A stretch of 64,000 nucleotides of DNA from positions 2,305,822 to 2,369,821 of the forward strand of contig OW203751.1 in the NCBI GenBank assembly GCA_934045075.1. Reading direction: 5' to 3'. Made by a program: the position numbers and the translations under genes. Positions 1 to 9,589 of the stretch are shown one piece after another. The number at the start of each line of letters is the position of its first letter. Position 1 is the stretch's first letter. The notes below the pieces were generated by a model that saw nothing but the letters and a program-made list of their open reading frames with translations, was not told where the DNA came from and ran no database searches. Source of the stretch: Yponomeuta sedellus. Taxonomy: Eukaryota; Arthropoda; Insecta; Lepidoptera; Yponomeutidae.

Positions 1-557
1 CTGTATTTATTTTACTGTATGTTACAGATAAATTTAGATAGAAAATGAACGAGAACTGATGTTAGAAAACTGTTGAAAAAATATAAAACTATCTGCATAG
101 GTTCAGTTACGTATAATGGGATGGGAGGAATAATATCTTCAAGTTTCAATTAAAAAAAGACAAAATGCTGTCGGTCGTATTTACAAAATCATGATTTCTT
201 AAAATACTTTAACATCAAGTCTTAAAAAAATAATAACATGGAAAATGCTTTATTACCGGAATACCTTTAAGGAATGTTCAAAGGAACCAACTTTTATAAA
301 TAAAACTGTACTTTTTGACAACATATTTTTTCTTACACCGTGTATACTTCGTATCAAATTTATAACTCCTGCGTCAACAGCTAAAGGTTGACAATCCCTG
401 CCAGCCACCTATCATATTCGCATTCGCGTTAACTAAAGTGACACGTTAGTAGGAAATAGATTTCCATTAATGAAAGTATACTTTTATGTGTCAGTGATAT
501 TATCATTAATTCACGATTTTACTTAAGTATACCCAAGGATTCAAGTAACTGTAGAAG
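1..557. other. AT-rich non-coding sequence
   Basis: No gene or repeat is recognised. The stretch is AT-rich with stops in every frame. It probably belongs to an upstream dbx intron, because the first visible dbx exon starts at 7029 in mid-codon. Confidence 0.4.
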
Positions 558-1262
558 TACATTTTTCCTACTGTGCAATGTTTTGTGTTTTCCGTAGTGA
601 ACGATAAACAGGAGACTTCAATCTGATCACTAACATTTTTGTGGGAAAAGTAAGGTATTCTTTGTGCCGACCATAAAATATGCCTAAAATACAAGTATTT
701 CCTGGTTCTGCCAATCACCCAGTATTTGTGTCACATGAAAAGGATCACAAAATTTTGTTGTGTTGGAATCACCTTTTTTACAATGGGAGACGTCAATCTG
801 ACCATAAAATACAGTTAAGACGAAAATGTTTTGTGTCACTGTTGCGCAAGAAGGTTCATCACATGAAGTCAATCTGATCACAAAGTAATTTGTGGTGCTG
901 AATCTTTCTAACAGTGGGAGCCGTCAATCTGACCACAAAATATGATTAAGTTGAAATTGTACTTTTATGTTATTGTATGAAGGGCCATCACGGGAAGTCA
1001 ATCTGATAACAAAATTTGTGGTGTTGTACCTTGTTCATGTGGGAGACGTCAATCTGACTACAAAACAAACTGGGTTGAAAAAGCAAAGTTTTGTGTCTCT
1101 GTTATGAAAAGTAGACACCAGTGGTGTTAAACTCATTCAGTGGGAGAAGCCAATCTGGTCACAAAACTATGACTGGGTAAATACAAGTATCACTTGGAAT
1201 ATTTCATGTCATTGTCTTAATGAGGAAACCTAACCGATACCGCAAATAATGTGTGCTGTTTT
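558..1262. repeat. Degenerate tandem array with reiterated GTCAATCTGA motif
   Basis: The core GTCAATCTGA followed by about CACAAAAT recurs at 792, 868, 923, 997 and 1048, with weaker copies at 618 and 1149 (GCCAATCTGG). Alternate copies are about 125-130 bp apart (792, 923, 1048 and 868, 997), so the higher-order unit is about 130 bp with two cores. Each unit also has a GTGGGAG block just before one core. Spacers are strongly diverged. It could be an old minisatellite or the subterminal repeat region of a DNA transposon. No open reading frame of note. Confidence 0.65.
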
Positions 1263-1497
1263 ATCTAGTATATTACGAAACTGCACAAAACATAGCTAGT
1301 GGGTAAATACAATTCAGTTGAGCTTGGGGATCCTTTATTTAATTCAACTCAGTGACTATGCGGACCTATCTCCACCAAGATGATGGTGAGTTGCATTCAC
1401 TCAAGCTTCCTAGTGTCATTCGTTTTCATTGATGGAATTTATCATAAACTATGTAGGTTGCTCGTAAAATTATTGAAACTATAAATTAGAATCACTC

Positions 1498-1619
1498 GAT
1501 GTTATTGGGTATTCTGGAATAGCTGTAATGAGTTTGAGAGAGCGACAAGCCGCGCCAACCGGCGCGGTGCGTCGTGAGCTCAAACGAATGGAAGCTGGTC
1601 CAGAATGCCCAATAACATC
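1498..1619. mobile_element. Fold-back MITE, 122 bp
   Basis: Near-complete inverted repeat. The left arm starts GATGTTATTGGGTATTCTGG and the right arm ends CCAGAATGCCCAATAACATC. Arms are about 58 bp and meet at a GC-rich centre (GCCGCGCC AAC CGGCGCGG). Too short to encode anything; I could not fix a target-site duplication. Confidence 0.7.
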
Positions 1620-2149
1620 CTACTTACATGCTTGATACATTCGACAGAAAAATCATTAAACTCAAAATACAAAAAAAAAAAAATGTATAAAGTATAAATC
1701 CCGTCTCAAACTTCAAAGTTAATCTCGACCTCCCAGAGCAAAACCACAGGACTGGCAAAAGGTTACCTTTTTTAAAGAACCCCAGACAATAAAAAAAAAA
1801 ATCTACTCACTACATTATTTGTGTAAGTTGCAATAATATTTCAAACAATGTTTCAATACAAGTTCTGGTTTTAGAAGTTTTCGCCCACCGTTGTAAAACG
1901 ATCAAGCTTTGGACCACCAAAAACGTAATACCGCCGAGTTAAATAGCGTGCCACACCCAATTTGATAGACAAACAGTCGTAACAGACAATACCTCTTTTG
2001 TTATATTTAATCTGCAACATAAATATACCGTGGGGATTAGCTTTGGCAATGGCTCGGGTGTTTTGAGCGATAAAGAATTGAGGTCGGATTTTTTGGAGGG
2101 AAATTAAGTAAGTAGGTATTTGCTCGAATATAAGTTGTACCTAATCTTT
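1620..2149. other. Non-coding sequence, nothing recognised
   Basis: AT-rich sequence with several poly-A runs. I see no gene, repeat family or clear structure. Confidence 0.35.
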
Positions 2150-2467
2150 AAGAACCTATTTAGAGGCTAAAAATTCCAGCCATGCCGGGATTCGAACCCG
2201 CGACCTCTGGCTAACCGTGCCAACGCTCTCCCAACTGATGATCAGCTAATCTGTCCCAGCTAATTTGCAAGTGATGCAAATTACTTCAGCCAGATGTCGC
2301 TGCCTGTACGTAATACAGAGAATATTATAAAGAGGTTCGAAACTTCGCTGATGCCGCTACTTGTCCATTAGCTCAGCTGGGAGAGCGTTGGCACGGTTAG
2401 CCAGAGGCCCTGGTTAGCGGGTTTGAGTCCCGACATGGCTGGAATTGTTGGCCTCTAAATAGGTTAT
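2150..2467. mobile_element. tRNA-bearing repeat (family A), inverted pair
   Basis: A minus-strand fragment (2150 to about 2250, starting AACCTATTTAGAGGC) is followed directly by a plus-strand fragment (about 2265-2467). The plus copy holds an A-box-like TTAGCTCAGCTGGGAGAGCG and a B-box-like GGTTTGAGTCC, then GCCTCTAAATAGG. Other family A copies lie at 7507, 10295, 14402, 17988, 19508, 26262, 28125, 31155, 55955, 60190, 61026 and 63665. Confidence 0.75.
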
Positions 2468-2600
2468 TCTCTCTATTACGTACGTGTTATTCATTATACC
2501 TCCCATACAAATTTTGGCACCCCTTTTCGCCCCTTTAGGGGTTGAATTTAAACAAATCCGGTCTTACTCCTTGCCTACGTTATATATTTAAAAAAATGTC

Positions 2601-2808
2601 AAAGGCACATGGCTTAACAACTGCCATTACATGACAGCCGGCACCAACGGCTTAACATGCCTTGTGAAGCACGGAAGCGCTCGGAAAAATGCCACTAGCG
2701 GTAGTCACGGGACGGTCACCAATCCTGCACCTTACCGCGCCTGTTGTTGCGTAACTCAAGTGATTGATTCCAATCACTCAGTTTCGTTAGGCCAAGAACG
2801 CTTCAAGA
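2601..2808 (-). mobile_element. 5S-rRNA-derived SINE, 5' part
   Basis: On the minus strand this reads from the 5S-like head (AGTTACGCAACAACAGGCGC) through the GCGCTTCCGTGCTTC block to the TTAAGCCATG segment. The 3' tail with GGGTTGATAACG is missing. Confidence 0.65.
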
Positions 2809-3394
2809 TAGGTAACAAATCTTGTTTAGCGATAATATTGCAACGTCTATACAATAGACCATTTATACAGCATTTGAGGAGTATTTTAAAGGAATCTGGT
2901 TTTTCTAAACGCCGTATTTTTAAGAACCGATTAGAGTAACGATTCTGGATGCTAAAAGTACGGATGCTATATTCGCGTGACGAAAGCCTCGAAAAAATAA
3001 ATGATAAAAAGTATTTTTGAACTAAAACTTTCGTAAGCACAAAACGTAGGTAGCTGGGTTTATGGGCTGGCCTTGCCGTCCGTAACACGAAAAAATATCT
3101 AGGCCCACTTCTATTATTCCGATTATAAATCGACTTGATCCTTTTGTTGAAAAGCAATAATTCTGGCAATAACTTTTGCGCTTTTGTGCAAAAAGGAGCA
3201 GCGTTTGGTGAATGGTGCTTGTGGTCGATTTCATTATTTGTGTTGTGTGCTTTTTGTGGGTCAAATAAATATTGGATTTTTATTAATCAGCCGTATGGGC
3301 CTAATCCATTGTCACGATGGTACGGATAGGAAAGTATACCTGCCTACATGATTGCAAATAATGAAAATAAAATTAGCTTATTACATTCCTTTCC
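2809..3394. other. Non-coding, with a fold-back MITE end fragment
   Basis: Mostly unrecognised. At 3011-3044 lies TTTTTGAACTAAAACTTTCG, the outer end of the fold-back family that is complete at 6606-7000. Frames are open only by chance. Confidence 0.4.
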
Positions 3395-3690
3395 GTTTTG
3401 AATTTATTTTCGCAATGTCTAATGTGAAATTTGCGCTAAATTTTGTCCATTTTTTCTCCAATATCATCTTGACTTTGAAATGTAGTTTGACTTGTAACGT
3501 TGATTAAGCCGCAGTTTATGCGCTATATTGAATAAGATCTTTTGGATTTGATATGCAAAAAATGTGTCTACGACACAGCATGCGCACGTTGGCCCTTCAC
3601 GGCCAACGTATGAAAGCAGCAGCGACGACCCGCCATTTTTTGATGACTTTTTCTGATCGATCCGTAAGGAGCAGTTAAACATTAAGCATT
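3395..3690 (+). repeat. Interspersed repeat family C, truncated
   Basis: Shares TGTCCATTTTTTCTCC and the TTAAGCCGCAGTTTATGCGC block with copies at 16265-16850, 20918-21235 and 41601-42035. Downstream, 3585-3615 holds a hairpin (GTTGGCCCTTCACGGCCAAC) that reappears inverted near 51625. Class unknown; the family tends to end in AATAAAACCTTT, suggesting a transcribed element. Confidence 0.55.
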
Positions 3691-3908
3691 TATTTCCAAT
3701 TAAACATTATACTGTCCACTCTCTCTCTCTTTATTATCAACTGGCCTATCTATTTGGTCCTAAATCTCAATGAATCATTGTGAAATACTGTTTATTTATT
3801 GTGCTTTGACTACAATTAATCGATGTTTTTCTTTTCTTTTTAGTGTATATGCCCAGCCTGAGCCAAAGTAAGCGACCTACTTATCTATACAGTTTTTTTT
3901 TTTTATAA

Positions 3909-3965
3909 AAAAACTAGCTGGTCCCGCGACTTCGTCTAGGCATGATTATCGGGTAGATGTTTTCC
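3909..3965 (-). mobile_element. Helitron-like 3' end fragment
   Basis: ACTAGCTGGTCCCGCGACTT is the reverse complement of the CTAGT-terminated end seen in several non-autonomous Helitron-like copies here (5914, 12611, 43355, 45806). Only the terminus remains. Confidence 0.45.
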
Positions 3966-4019
3966 TACTTACTTGACACTTATCGTCAATCCTCATATTT
4001 TGGACAATTCATTTTCAGT

Positions 4020-4360
4020 CATTGGAATCAATCACTCGAGTTAAGCAACAACAGGCGCGGTCAGGTGCTGGATGGGTGAACGTCCCGTTACTACCGCTAG
4101 TGGCATTTTCCAGAGCGCTTCCGTGCTTCGCAAGGCACGTTAAGCCGTGGGTGCCGGTTGTCATGCAATGGCAGTCGTTAAGCCATGTCAGAGGCCTTAT
4201 GTGCGGCTTGAAAACTTCTGACAGTAAGACCAGCCACTAGTCTTACAAAGCTCCACCAACCCGGACTTGGCCCCGGTAGTGGAGTATGGCCTGACCTTCC
4301 TGCGATACAGGAACAGACCCGTGCCCCAGCAGTGGGGACATACAAGGGTTGATAACGATA
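4020..4360 (+). mobile_element. 5S-rRNA-derived SINE, near full length
   Basis: The head (GTTAAGCAACAACAGGCGCG, then GATGGGTGAACGTCC) resembles the 5S rRNA internal control region. The middle is shared by all copies (GCTTCCGTGCTTCGCAAGGC, TCAGAGGCCTTATG, TGGTGGAGTATGG), and the element ends GACATACAAGGGTTGATAAC. A second 3' part (4449-4631) follows after about 88 bp. Confidence 0.75.
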
Positions 4361-4448
4361 TAATATTTTTATAAATTGTAGCCTATGTGTCATTCTGATT
4401 TATAAGCTATATTATTGTAAGATTTTATTAAAATCCATTCTATAGTAA

Positions 4449-4631
4449 GCCATGTCAGAGGCCTTATGGGCGGCTTGATAACTTCTGACATTAAGGCCCA
4501 CCATTGCCTTACAATCCTCCACCAACCCGGACTTGGCCCCCGTGGTGGAGTATGGCCTAACCTTCCTGCGATGCAGGAAGGTGCCCGCGCCCCAGCAGTT
4601 AGGACATACAATACAAGGGTTGATATCGATT
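4449..4631 (+). mobile_element. 5S-rRNA-derived SINE, 3' part
   Basis: Begins inside the family at TAAGCCATGTCAGAGGCC and runs to CAAGGGTTGATATCG. The 5S-like head is absent, as expected for a 5'-truncated retroposed copy. Confidence 0.7.
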
Positions 4632-4785
4632 AGGGGTAGAATTACGTAGTTTTCCGCTCGGAATTTACTAAAAGTACGTTCTGTTTGTTGCAGTAAGACC
4701 GTCACAAGCGCACACGCAAGTTTTCCCTCTACCCGGTGCCTTCCCTTGGGCGCACAGTTCTCGGGGTGAGTAGAGTATATCATAA

Positions 4786-5222
4786 TATATTCTTTTAATG
4801 CACTAACCCGTGCTAAGGACTGTGTTGAAGAATTGATGTGTGGTGTCGTCCTAGAGAATAGCACCAACCCAAATTCTTCCCGCGGGTGTCGTAAAAGGCG
4901 ACTAATGGACACAAACCGGGGGGTGGGCAGCAGCGCCCCCTGCAGCAGAATTCCACCAAACTGCGATCCCCAACCCGCATGCCCAGCGAGGGCATTATGG
5001 GCATTACCCCCCCAATGAAGGCACAACCTTGCGCTATGGCGCTCATAAGGAGAGGGCTATGTCCAGCAGTGGACTAATATAGCCTGAAGAAGAAGAAGTG
5101 CTAAGGACAATTTTCGATAAGGGTTCGAGTCCCGGCACGGGTGGAATTTTTTGCCTCTAAATAGGTTTTTTTTTAAATGGTCCTTAGCACGGGTTAGTGC
5201 ATTAAAAAGAATATAATTTTAA
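4786..5222. mobile_element. Family A element with mirrored ends, split by an RTE-tailed insertion
   Basis: The left end ATTCTTTTAATGCACTAACC is mirrored by the right end GGTTAGTGCATTAAAAAGAA (to 5216), so here the family has terminal inverted repeats. A B-box-like GGGTTCGAGTCCCGG lies at about 5122. The inner RTE-tailed element is annotated separately (4821-5097). Confidence 0.65.
4821..5097 (+). mobile_element. Short RTE-tailed non-autonomous retroposon with TSD
   Basis: Contains TGTGTGGTGTCGTCCTAGAG, AATTCTTCCCGCGGGTGTCG and a C-rich centre. It ends with the RTE-type tail GGGCTATGTCCAGCAGTGGA and a GAAGAAGAAG run. It is flanked by exact 11-bp repeats GTGCTAAGGAC (4810-4820 and 5098-5108), a target-site duplication made when it entered a family A element. 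Related copies: 19855, 24772, 25727, 62128. Confidence 0.8.
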
Positions 5223-5334
5223 TACTTTATCAACGCCATTCTTTATGTATTAACAATAATATAGTATAGTATAGTTATGACGATACGATTATGTATTAGC
5301 TTAGATTAAGTTAACTTTATGTTAACTTTGTGAT

Positions 5335-5563
5335 GTAGACTTTTAGTCCGGATTTACTTGTCGTCGGTTGCTTGTCTCTCGGTTGCTTGTCTCACACTGA
5401 GAGACAAGCAACCGACGACGCGAGCTCCGTCTCTGCTCACCATGATTAAGCTCTGCGAATCGTAGCGAAACCTGGTCGGACTTTTCCGATATAACAATAC
5501 CCGTAAGTAAATCCGGACTAAAAGTCTACAATGTGTTGTGCTTACGAAAGTTTTAGTTCAAAA
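5335..5563. mobile_element. Fold-back MITE family F, shortened copy
   Basis: The arms GTAGACTTTTAGTCCGGATT and ATCCGGACTAAAAGTCTAC face each other, and the right end continues into GAAAGTTTTAGTTCAAAAA. The centre has a second inverted pair (GACAAGCAACCG). Same family as the full copy at 6606-7000, with part of the left arm deleted. Confidence 0.75.
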
Positions 5564-5690
5564 ACTTTGTGATGACTTAACAGTCAGTCAAAAATGTCAC
5601 ATGACTGACTGACCCAAAGGACTCTTACAGCCTTTATTAGATTTATTTATATAAAATAATAATCATCGCATGCATCAAATAAATATAGAT

Positions 5691-5872
5691 TTGAACACCT
5701 CAGACCCTCAGGTTTTCTAAAGAAGTTTTCCTTCACCGTTGGCGAGTGGTATAGCTACTATAATTTCACAAAAAACAAAGTCATTGGTACCTGCATGCCG
5801 GGATTCGACCCCATAACCTCCCGATTGAGAAGTCTGTGTTCTATTGCTCCGCTACCACCGCTTTACACACTT
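5691..5872 (-). mobile_element. tRNA-derived SINE family J
   Basis: On the minus strand a tRNA-like head (GGTGGTAGCGGAGCAATAGA, B box GGTCGAATCCC) is followed by ACCAATGACTTTGTT and the lepidopteran-style body GGTGAAGGAAAAC. The tail is truncated. Confidence 0.65.
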
Positions 5873-5913
5873 ACGAGTATATCGCAATACTATATAAAGC
5901 TCTATCTAATTTA

Positions 5914-6100
5914 CTAGCTGTGCCCCGCGACGTTAACCGCGGTTTATCGATTTTCCCATGGGAATAAGATATTTTCCCGCAGTGAAACGTAGCCTTTGTG
6001 TCATTCCAGCGTGTCAGCTAACTTCCTACCAAATTTTATTAAAATCGCTCCAGCCGTTTAAATGTGAAGAAGTAACAAACATACACACTCACAAACTTTA
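5914..6100 (-). mobile_element. Helitron-like non-autonomous element
   Basis: Reads in reverse from AAAGTTTGTGAGTGTGTATG to a terminus GGGGCACAGCTAGT. This matches the third unit at 12986-13194 and the copy at 43355-43553. CTAG-type ends without terminal inverted repeats fit Helitrons; the class is inferred. Confidence 0.55.
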
Positions 6101-6171
6101 GACCATTAGTGTGATGAGTGTTATTTTGCACTTGTTATATAATTATATAATCAAAGCGTTATATAATTCGC

Positions 6172-6348
6172 AAACGCAACTCGGCAAACGTAGTGTAGGA
6201 CACGCTCCGACTAAGTGGGATGACGATCTGCGAAAAACTGCAGGCAGATGCTGGATGCGGCAAGCTGGAGACAGGGCGCTATGGCGCTCACTAGGGGAGG
6301 GCTATGTCCAGCAGTGGACTAGTAAAGCCTTGTAATGATGATGATGAC
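6172..6348 (+). pseudogene. RTE-clade LINE, reverse transcriptase C-terminus remnant
   Basis: One frame encodes LGKRSVGHAPTKWDDDLRK, a Trp/Arg-rich stretch, then GEGYVQQWTSKAL and a stop. This is the conserved C-terminal end of lepidopteran RTE-type endonuclease/reverse transcriptases. Only about 50 residues remain and all catalytic motifs are missing. The 3' tail is a GATGATGATG run. Dead on arrival by 5' truncation. Confidence 0.75.
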
Positions 6349-6545
6349 TGTAGACTTTTAGTCCGGATCTACTTACGGGTGTTGTTATATCGGAAGAGTC
6401 CGACCAGGTTTCGCACCGATCGACATAGCTCAGAGAATTAGCGAGCTGAAGTGACAGTGGCCTGGCCATATCTCGCGAAGAACCGACAACCGCTGGAGTA
6501 AACGTGTTCTCGAGTGGAGACCGCGACTCGGCAAACGTAGTGAAG
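6346..6545 (+). mobile_element. Fold-back MITE arm fused to an RTE fragment
   Basis: The left arm of family F (TGTAGACTTTTAGTCCGGAT, 6350 to about 6425) breaks off and continues as RTE C-terminal coding sequence (about 6440-6545, TGGCCTGGCCATATCTCGCG). There is no inverted partner arm. A chimeric junction. Confidence 0.6.
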
Positions 6546-6605
6546 TACCTATGACTTTATCAAATAAAATAAACCCCCCCAACAGACGGACATCTTATTG
6601 ATGTA

Positions 6606-7000
6606 TTTTTGAATTAAAACTTTCGTAAGCACAACACATTGTAGACTTTTAGTCCGGATCTACTTACGAGTGTTGTTATATCGGAAGAGTCCGACCAGGT
6701 TTCGCTCCGATTCGCAGAGCTTAATCATGGTGAGCAGAGACTGAGCTCAATCGAGAGCGTCGTCAATGTCGCTGGGCATGACGGCACCCGCTCCACCCAT
6801 CTCGGCGCGGGCGCGCCGCGCGCTTGCCCGCAGTGTGAGACGAGCAACCGACGACGCGAGCTCCGTCTCTGCTCACCATGATTAAGCTCTGCGAATCGGA
6901 GCGAAACCTGGTCGGACTCTTCCGATATAACAACACCCGTAAGTAGATCCGGACTAAAAGTCTACAATGAGTTGTGCTTACAAAGGTTTTAGTTCAAAAA
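6606..7000. mobile_element. Fold-back MITE family F, complete copy (395 bp)
   Basis: Outer ends TTTTTGAATTAAAACTTTCG (6606) and AGTTCAAAAA (7000). Inside these, long arms from GTAGACTTTTAGTCCGGATC to GATCCGGACTAAAAGTCTAC extend about 130 bp each, up to AATCATGGTGAGCAGAGAC. The centre is GC-rich (CGCGGGCGCGCCGCGCG). It ends only 28 bp before the dbx exon. Related copies: 5335, 6346 (half), 22262 (diverged), 34254 (half), 59764 (deleted). Confidence 0.85.
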
Positions 7001-7028
7001 TTATGACGACTGGTCTGTCCCTCGCCAG

Positions 7029-7174
7029 GGAAGCCCCGACGCGGCATGATGAGGCGGGCCGTTTTCTCGGACCTGCAGCGCAAGGGGCTGGAGAAGCGGT
7101 TCCAGGTGCAAAAGTACATCAGCAAGCCTGACCGGAAGAAGCTGGCCGAGAAACTGGGCCTCAAGGACAGTCAG
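7029..7174 (+). CDS. dbx: Dbx homeodomain protein, penultimate coding exon (homeodomain residues 1-44)
   Basis: Encodes KPRR followed by homeodomain residues 1-44. The stretch RRAVFSDLQRKGLEKRFQ and then KYISKPDRKKLAEKLGLKD is the distinctive Dbx-class sequence (helix 1 core F8, L16, F20). Dbx proteins are nuclear homeodomain transcription factors; vertebrate Dbx1/2 specify spinal interneuron progenitors, and insects have a single neural dbx. The acceptor is CCCTCGCCAG|GG, so the exon's first two bases complete a codon begun upstream. The donor is CAG|GTGGGT at 7175, giving a phase-0 intron. The next exon at 38479 starts in phase 0 with homeodomain residue 45, so the two join in frame. Homeodomain intron position 44/45 is a common one. 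No earlier exon was found in 1-7028. Sequence is intact and more GC-rich than its surroundings. Confidence 0.95.
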
Positions 7175-7199
7175 GTGGGTGTGTGCACAAATTATCTAG

Positions 7200-7405
7200 A
7201 TGATCCCGGCTGCCTGAGTGATCTTAAACGATCGCGAAGGTTAGGCAACACGGGCGCGTTCAGTGCTTGGATGGGTAAGCCGTCTATGACTAACGCTAGT
7301 GTCATTTTTCCGAGCGGAATCGTGCTTCGCAAGGCATGTTAAGCAGATGGTGCCGGCTGCCGACGATAGATGGCAGTCGTTAAGCCAAGTCAGACGGTCT
7401 AAGAT
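7200..7405 (+). mobile_element. 5S-rRNA-derived SINE, head copy
   Basis: Carries the clearest 5S-like head: GATCGCGAAGGTTAGGCAAC, then GGGCGCGTTCAGTGCTTGGA and TGGGTAAGCCG. These align with the A box, intermediate element and C box of animal 5S rRNA. It continues into GAATCGTGCTTCGCAAGGC and stops at CGTTAAGCCAAGTCAGA. It starts about 26 bp after the dbx donor site. Confidence 0.75.
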
Positions 7406-7506
7406 CCGCTGGAAGAAATCTCTGTCAGAGATAAGCTCGCCTTTGTACAAGTTATTTGTCATGTAATGTCCTGTTTCGTGTGCAATAAAGTATTTAATAA
7501 ATAAAT
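7406..7506 (+). repeat. LINE 3'-end fragment
   Basis: TGGAAGAAATCTCTGTCAGA, GATAAGCTCGCCTTTGTAC and GTGCAATAAAGTATTTAATA form a recurrent retroelement 3' end with its own AATAAA. Related pieces: 24548, 32705, 38306 and 52080. Confidence 0.55.
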
Positions 7507-7720
7507 CAGAGACCAATTGAGCCAATGGGCGACTCACGGCATCAGTGAAATTTCGAACCTCTTTACTCACTGATGCCGTGAGTCGCCCATTGGCTCAATT
7601 GGTAGAGCGCTGGTACGGATAGCCAGAGGTTGCGGGTTCGAATCCCTGCATGGGTGAAAATTTTTAGCCTCTAAATAGGTTTTTAAATTTGTTCCTTAGC
7701 ACGGGTTAGTGCATTAAAAA
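7507..7720. mobile_element. Family A tRNA-bearing repeat, head-to-head pair
   Basis: A minus fragment (7507 to about 7565) and a plus copy (about 7566-7720) share the block ACTCACGGCATCAGTGAAAT in opposite orientations. The plus copy has A-box-like TGGCTCAATTGGTAGAGCGC, B-box-like GGTTCGAATCC and a tail ending ATTAAAAATAAAAATAGT. Confidence 0.75.
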
Positions 7721-7734
7721 TAAAAATAGTGCAA

Positions 7735-7825
7735 ATCAGAGGCCTTAGGGCGGCGTGGTGGCGTATGGCCTTAGGGAAGAGACCCGTGCTCCTCGGTGGG
7801 GACATAATGGGTTGATGATCACACT
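7735..7825 (+). mobile_element. 5S-rRNA-derived SINE, 3' fragment
   Basis: TCAGAGGCCTTAGGGCGGC through GTGGGGACATAATGGGTTGA. It is shorter than its relatives by internal deletion and belongs to the GGTTGATGATGA-tailed subfamily, as at 60850. Confidence 0.55.
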
Positions 7826-7854
7826 GAATGTATAATAATATGGGTATTTTATTG

Positions 7855-8066
7855 TAAATAACATAACATAACATTTACATACTGGCACATACATTGCTTC
7901 TGGCCCCACACTAGGATACCCTGTGTCGTGGGAACCAGAAACAACGACATCACAAACATGTAAACATCCAAGACCTGGGGTTTTTTTTTTGTTCCCAGCC
8001 GGGATTCGAACCCGGGACCTCTTGCATGGTAGGCAAACGCGCTACCGCTACGCCACAGAGGTCGTC
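7855..8066 (-). mobile_element. tRNA-derived SINE family G
   Basis: On the minus strand the head is GACCTCTGTGGCGTAGCGGT, loop CTACCATG, B box GGGTTCGAATCCC. The A-run and body (GTTCCCACGACACAGGGTAT, CCTAGTGTGGGGCCAGAAGC) follow, and the tail is made of TTATG units. The cloverleaf arms are recognisable and the head resembles tRNA-Gly. Other copies: 18355, 28595, 29660, 32274, 57478. Confidence 0.8.
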
Positions 8067-8089
8067 TAAATAATAACTTAAAAACAATA

Positions 8090-8813
8090 AATCAAAAAGA
8101 ATAATCTACGAGATTAAAAGATTTTTGGCGTTAGGTAGACGTTTCGTTTCTAAAATAATTTTTTTCATCTAATATATTATGTACAATGTCAAAATACAAA
8201 TTATTTTACAAAAATATTTTTCTAATGTCTTGCAGATAGATAATAGTTTTTAATTAAGAGAAAAATGTGTTACTAATTATTTAAACGAAACATCTAAAGT
8301 AATACTAAATTAATAACTAAACTAAAATCAAAATAAGATAAAGTAATAAAAATAAATACCTATTAGATAATTTACAAATGTCTTGGTTATTGTTTTTATA
8401 TTAACTGTAGGTATGTCAAAATAACCACCGACTTAGATCATCGAAACGATAATAATATTTTATCAAAATTTTTATCGATTAGGTACCCTAAATAAATTAC
8501 AATCAATAAATCTCAAAGGACTTCACGCAGATGTAACTAATTGTAATTCATTAATGTCTTTCTAAATAAAGTTTTCCAATCCATAGTGGGAAGAGGTTTC
8601 TTTTAAAGAAAACAAATGATGACCATTGGCTACATTTTGATGACTGTCGAAAAGTTTCAATTTGCTCGAATTTAGGAACAGTGCCTTTGAGTAAAACTTT
8701 CTTGAAAAAATTGTGAAAAAAACACTCCCACTCAACATCAAACCCAATCAAATCCCACCTCGACCGAAAAGAACCAAATTAATTAACGACAACCTCATTT
8801 CAGCACAGCGAAA
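8090..8813. other. AT-rich intronic sequence
   Basis: Roughly 700 bp of AT-rich DNA with no repeat family recognised and no splice-flanked coding stretch. Confidence 0.35.
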
Positions 8814-9586
8814 TTAGGGTTGGGCATAATATTATATCGATAGACTTTTAAAATGTTCATGGTATTATAAAGTGTATCAATAGATGTGCTATCTATATTT
8901 GTTAGTAAAAGTCGTGTCTTTTACAATAATGGCAATACATCGATATGTCAAAATATTCTAGCATTCTTAATCAAACTCGCTAATAGCTGCGTCTGAAATT
9001 TTTACAATTTAACTTCAATAGTTAAATACGTTTTGGGAAAATTTCGATGGATGCAGACGCCACAAGACCTTGGAGAGACTTGGAATACCATGAAGAAGGC
9101 AAATAGCTGATGATGGAAGCTAAAAGTATCGATATATCGATATACATTGATGCGCTCAAAAGAACCGTCGTTTAAATTAAAATTTATAAGAAAATATGAG
9201 TCCCCAAGATACAGGTTTAGTCCAGTTTGGGACATTAACATTTAAAAAAAAATGTAAAAAAATGTTAAAAAAAATTTAACTGACATTGAAATCTACATAC
9301 TAAGTAAAACATAATCTTGTATTTCTGTGCGTCAAAATCTGTATAGAACTGTGTCATTTTAAATAAATATTTTCACTCTTTATTTCTTTACTTTTTAGCA
9401 TTTTCTAAGGTTAACACGAAACGTCAGAAAATTGTAAATTAAACGAGCAAATATGCGGGCAAATACAGTGTTTATTACTTCTTTACTTTTTACCAATGTA
9501 CCGTTTTTTCTCTATCAATATCAATAGGAATTGAAAACATCGCCACGATATTTCTCGATGTATTTCCTCACTTGCCCATCCCTAAA
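8814..9586. mobile_element. hAT-like MITE candidate, 773 bp
   Basis: Ends TTAGGGTTGGGCATAA and, inverted, CTTGCCCATCCCTAA. The short TAGGGWTGGGCAWR termini resemble hAT ends, but I found no matching 8-bp duplication. The interior contains many ATCGAT motifs and no coding frame. Confidence 0.4.
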
Positions 9587-9589
9587 CGC

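Noticed and set aside
4412..5046. Frames of up to 204 residues across 4412-5046
   Set aside because: They lie wholly within a 5S SINE and an RTE-tailed retroposon; equivalent frames appear in other copies of these repeats.
7200..7342. Continuation of the dbx frame past 7174 as coding
   Set aside because: The frame runs over a canonical GTGGGT donor into a 5S SINE, while the true next homeodomain residues are at 38479.
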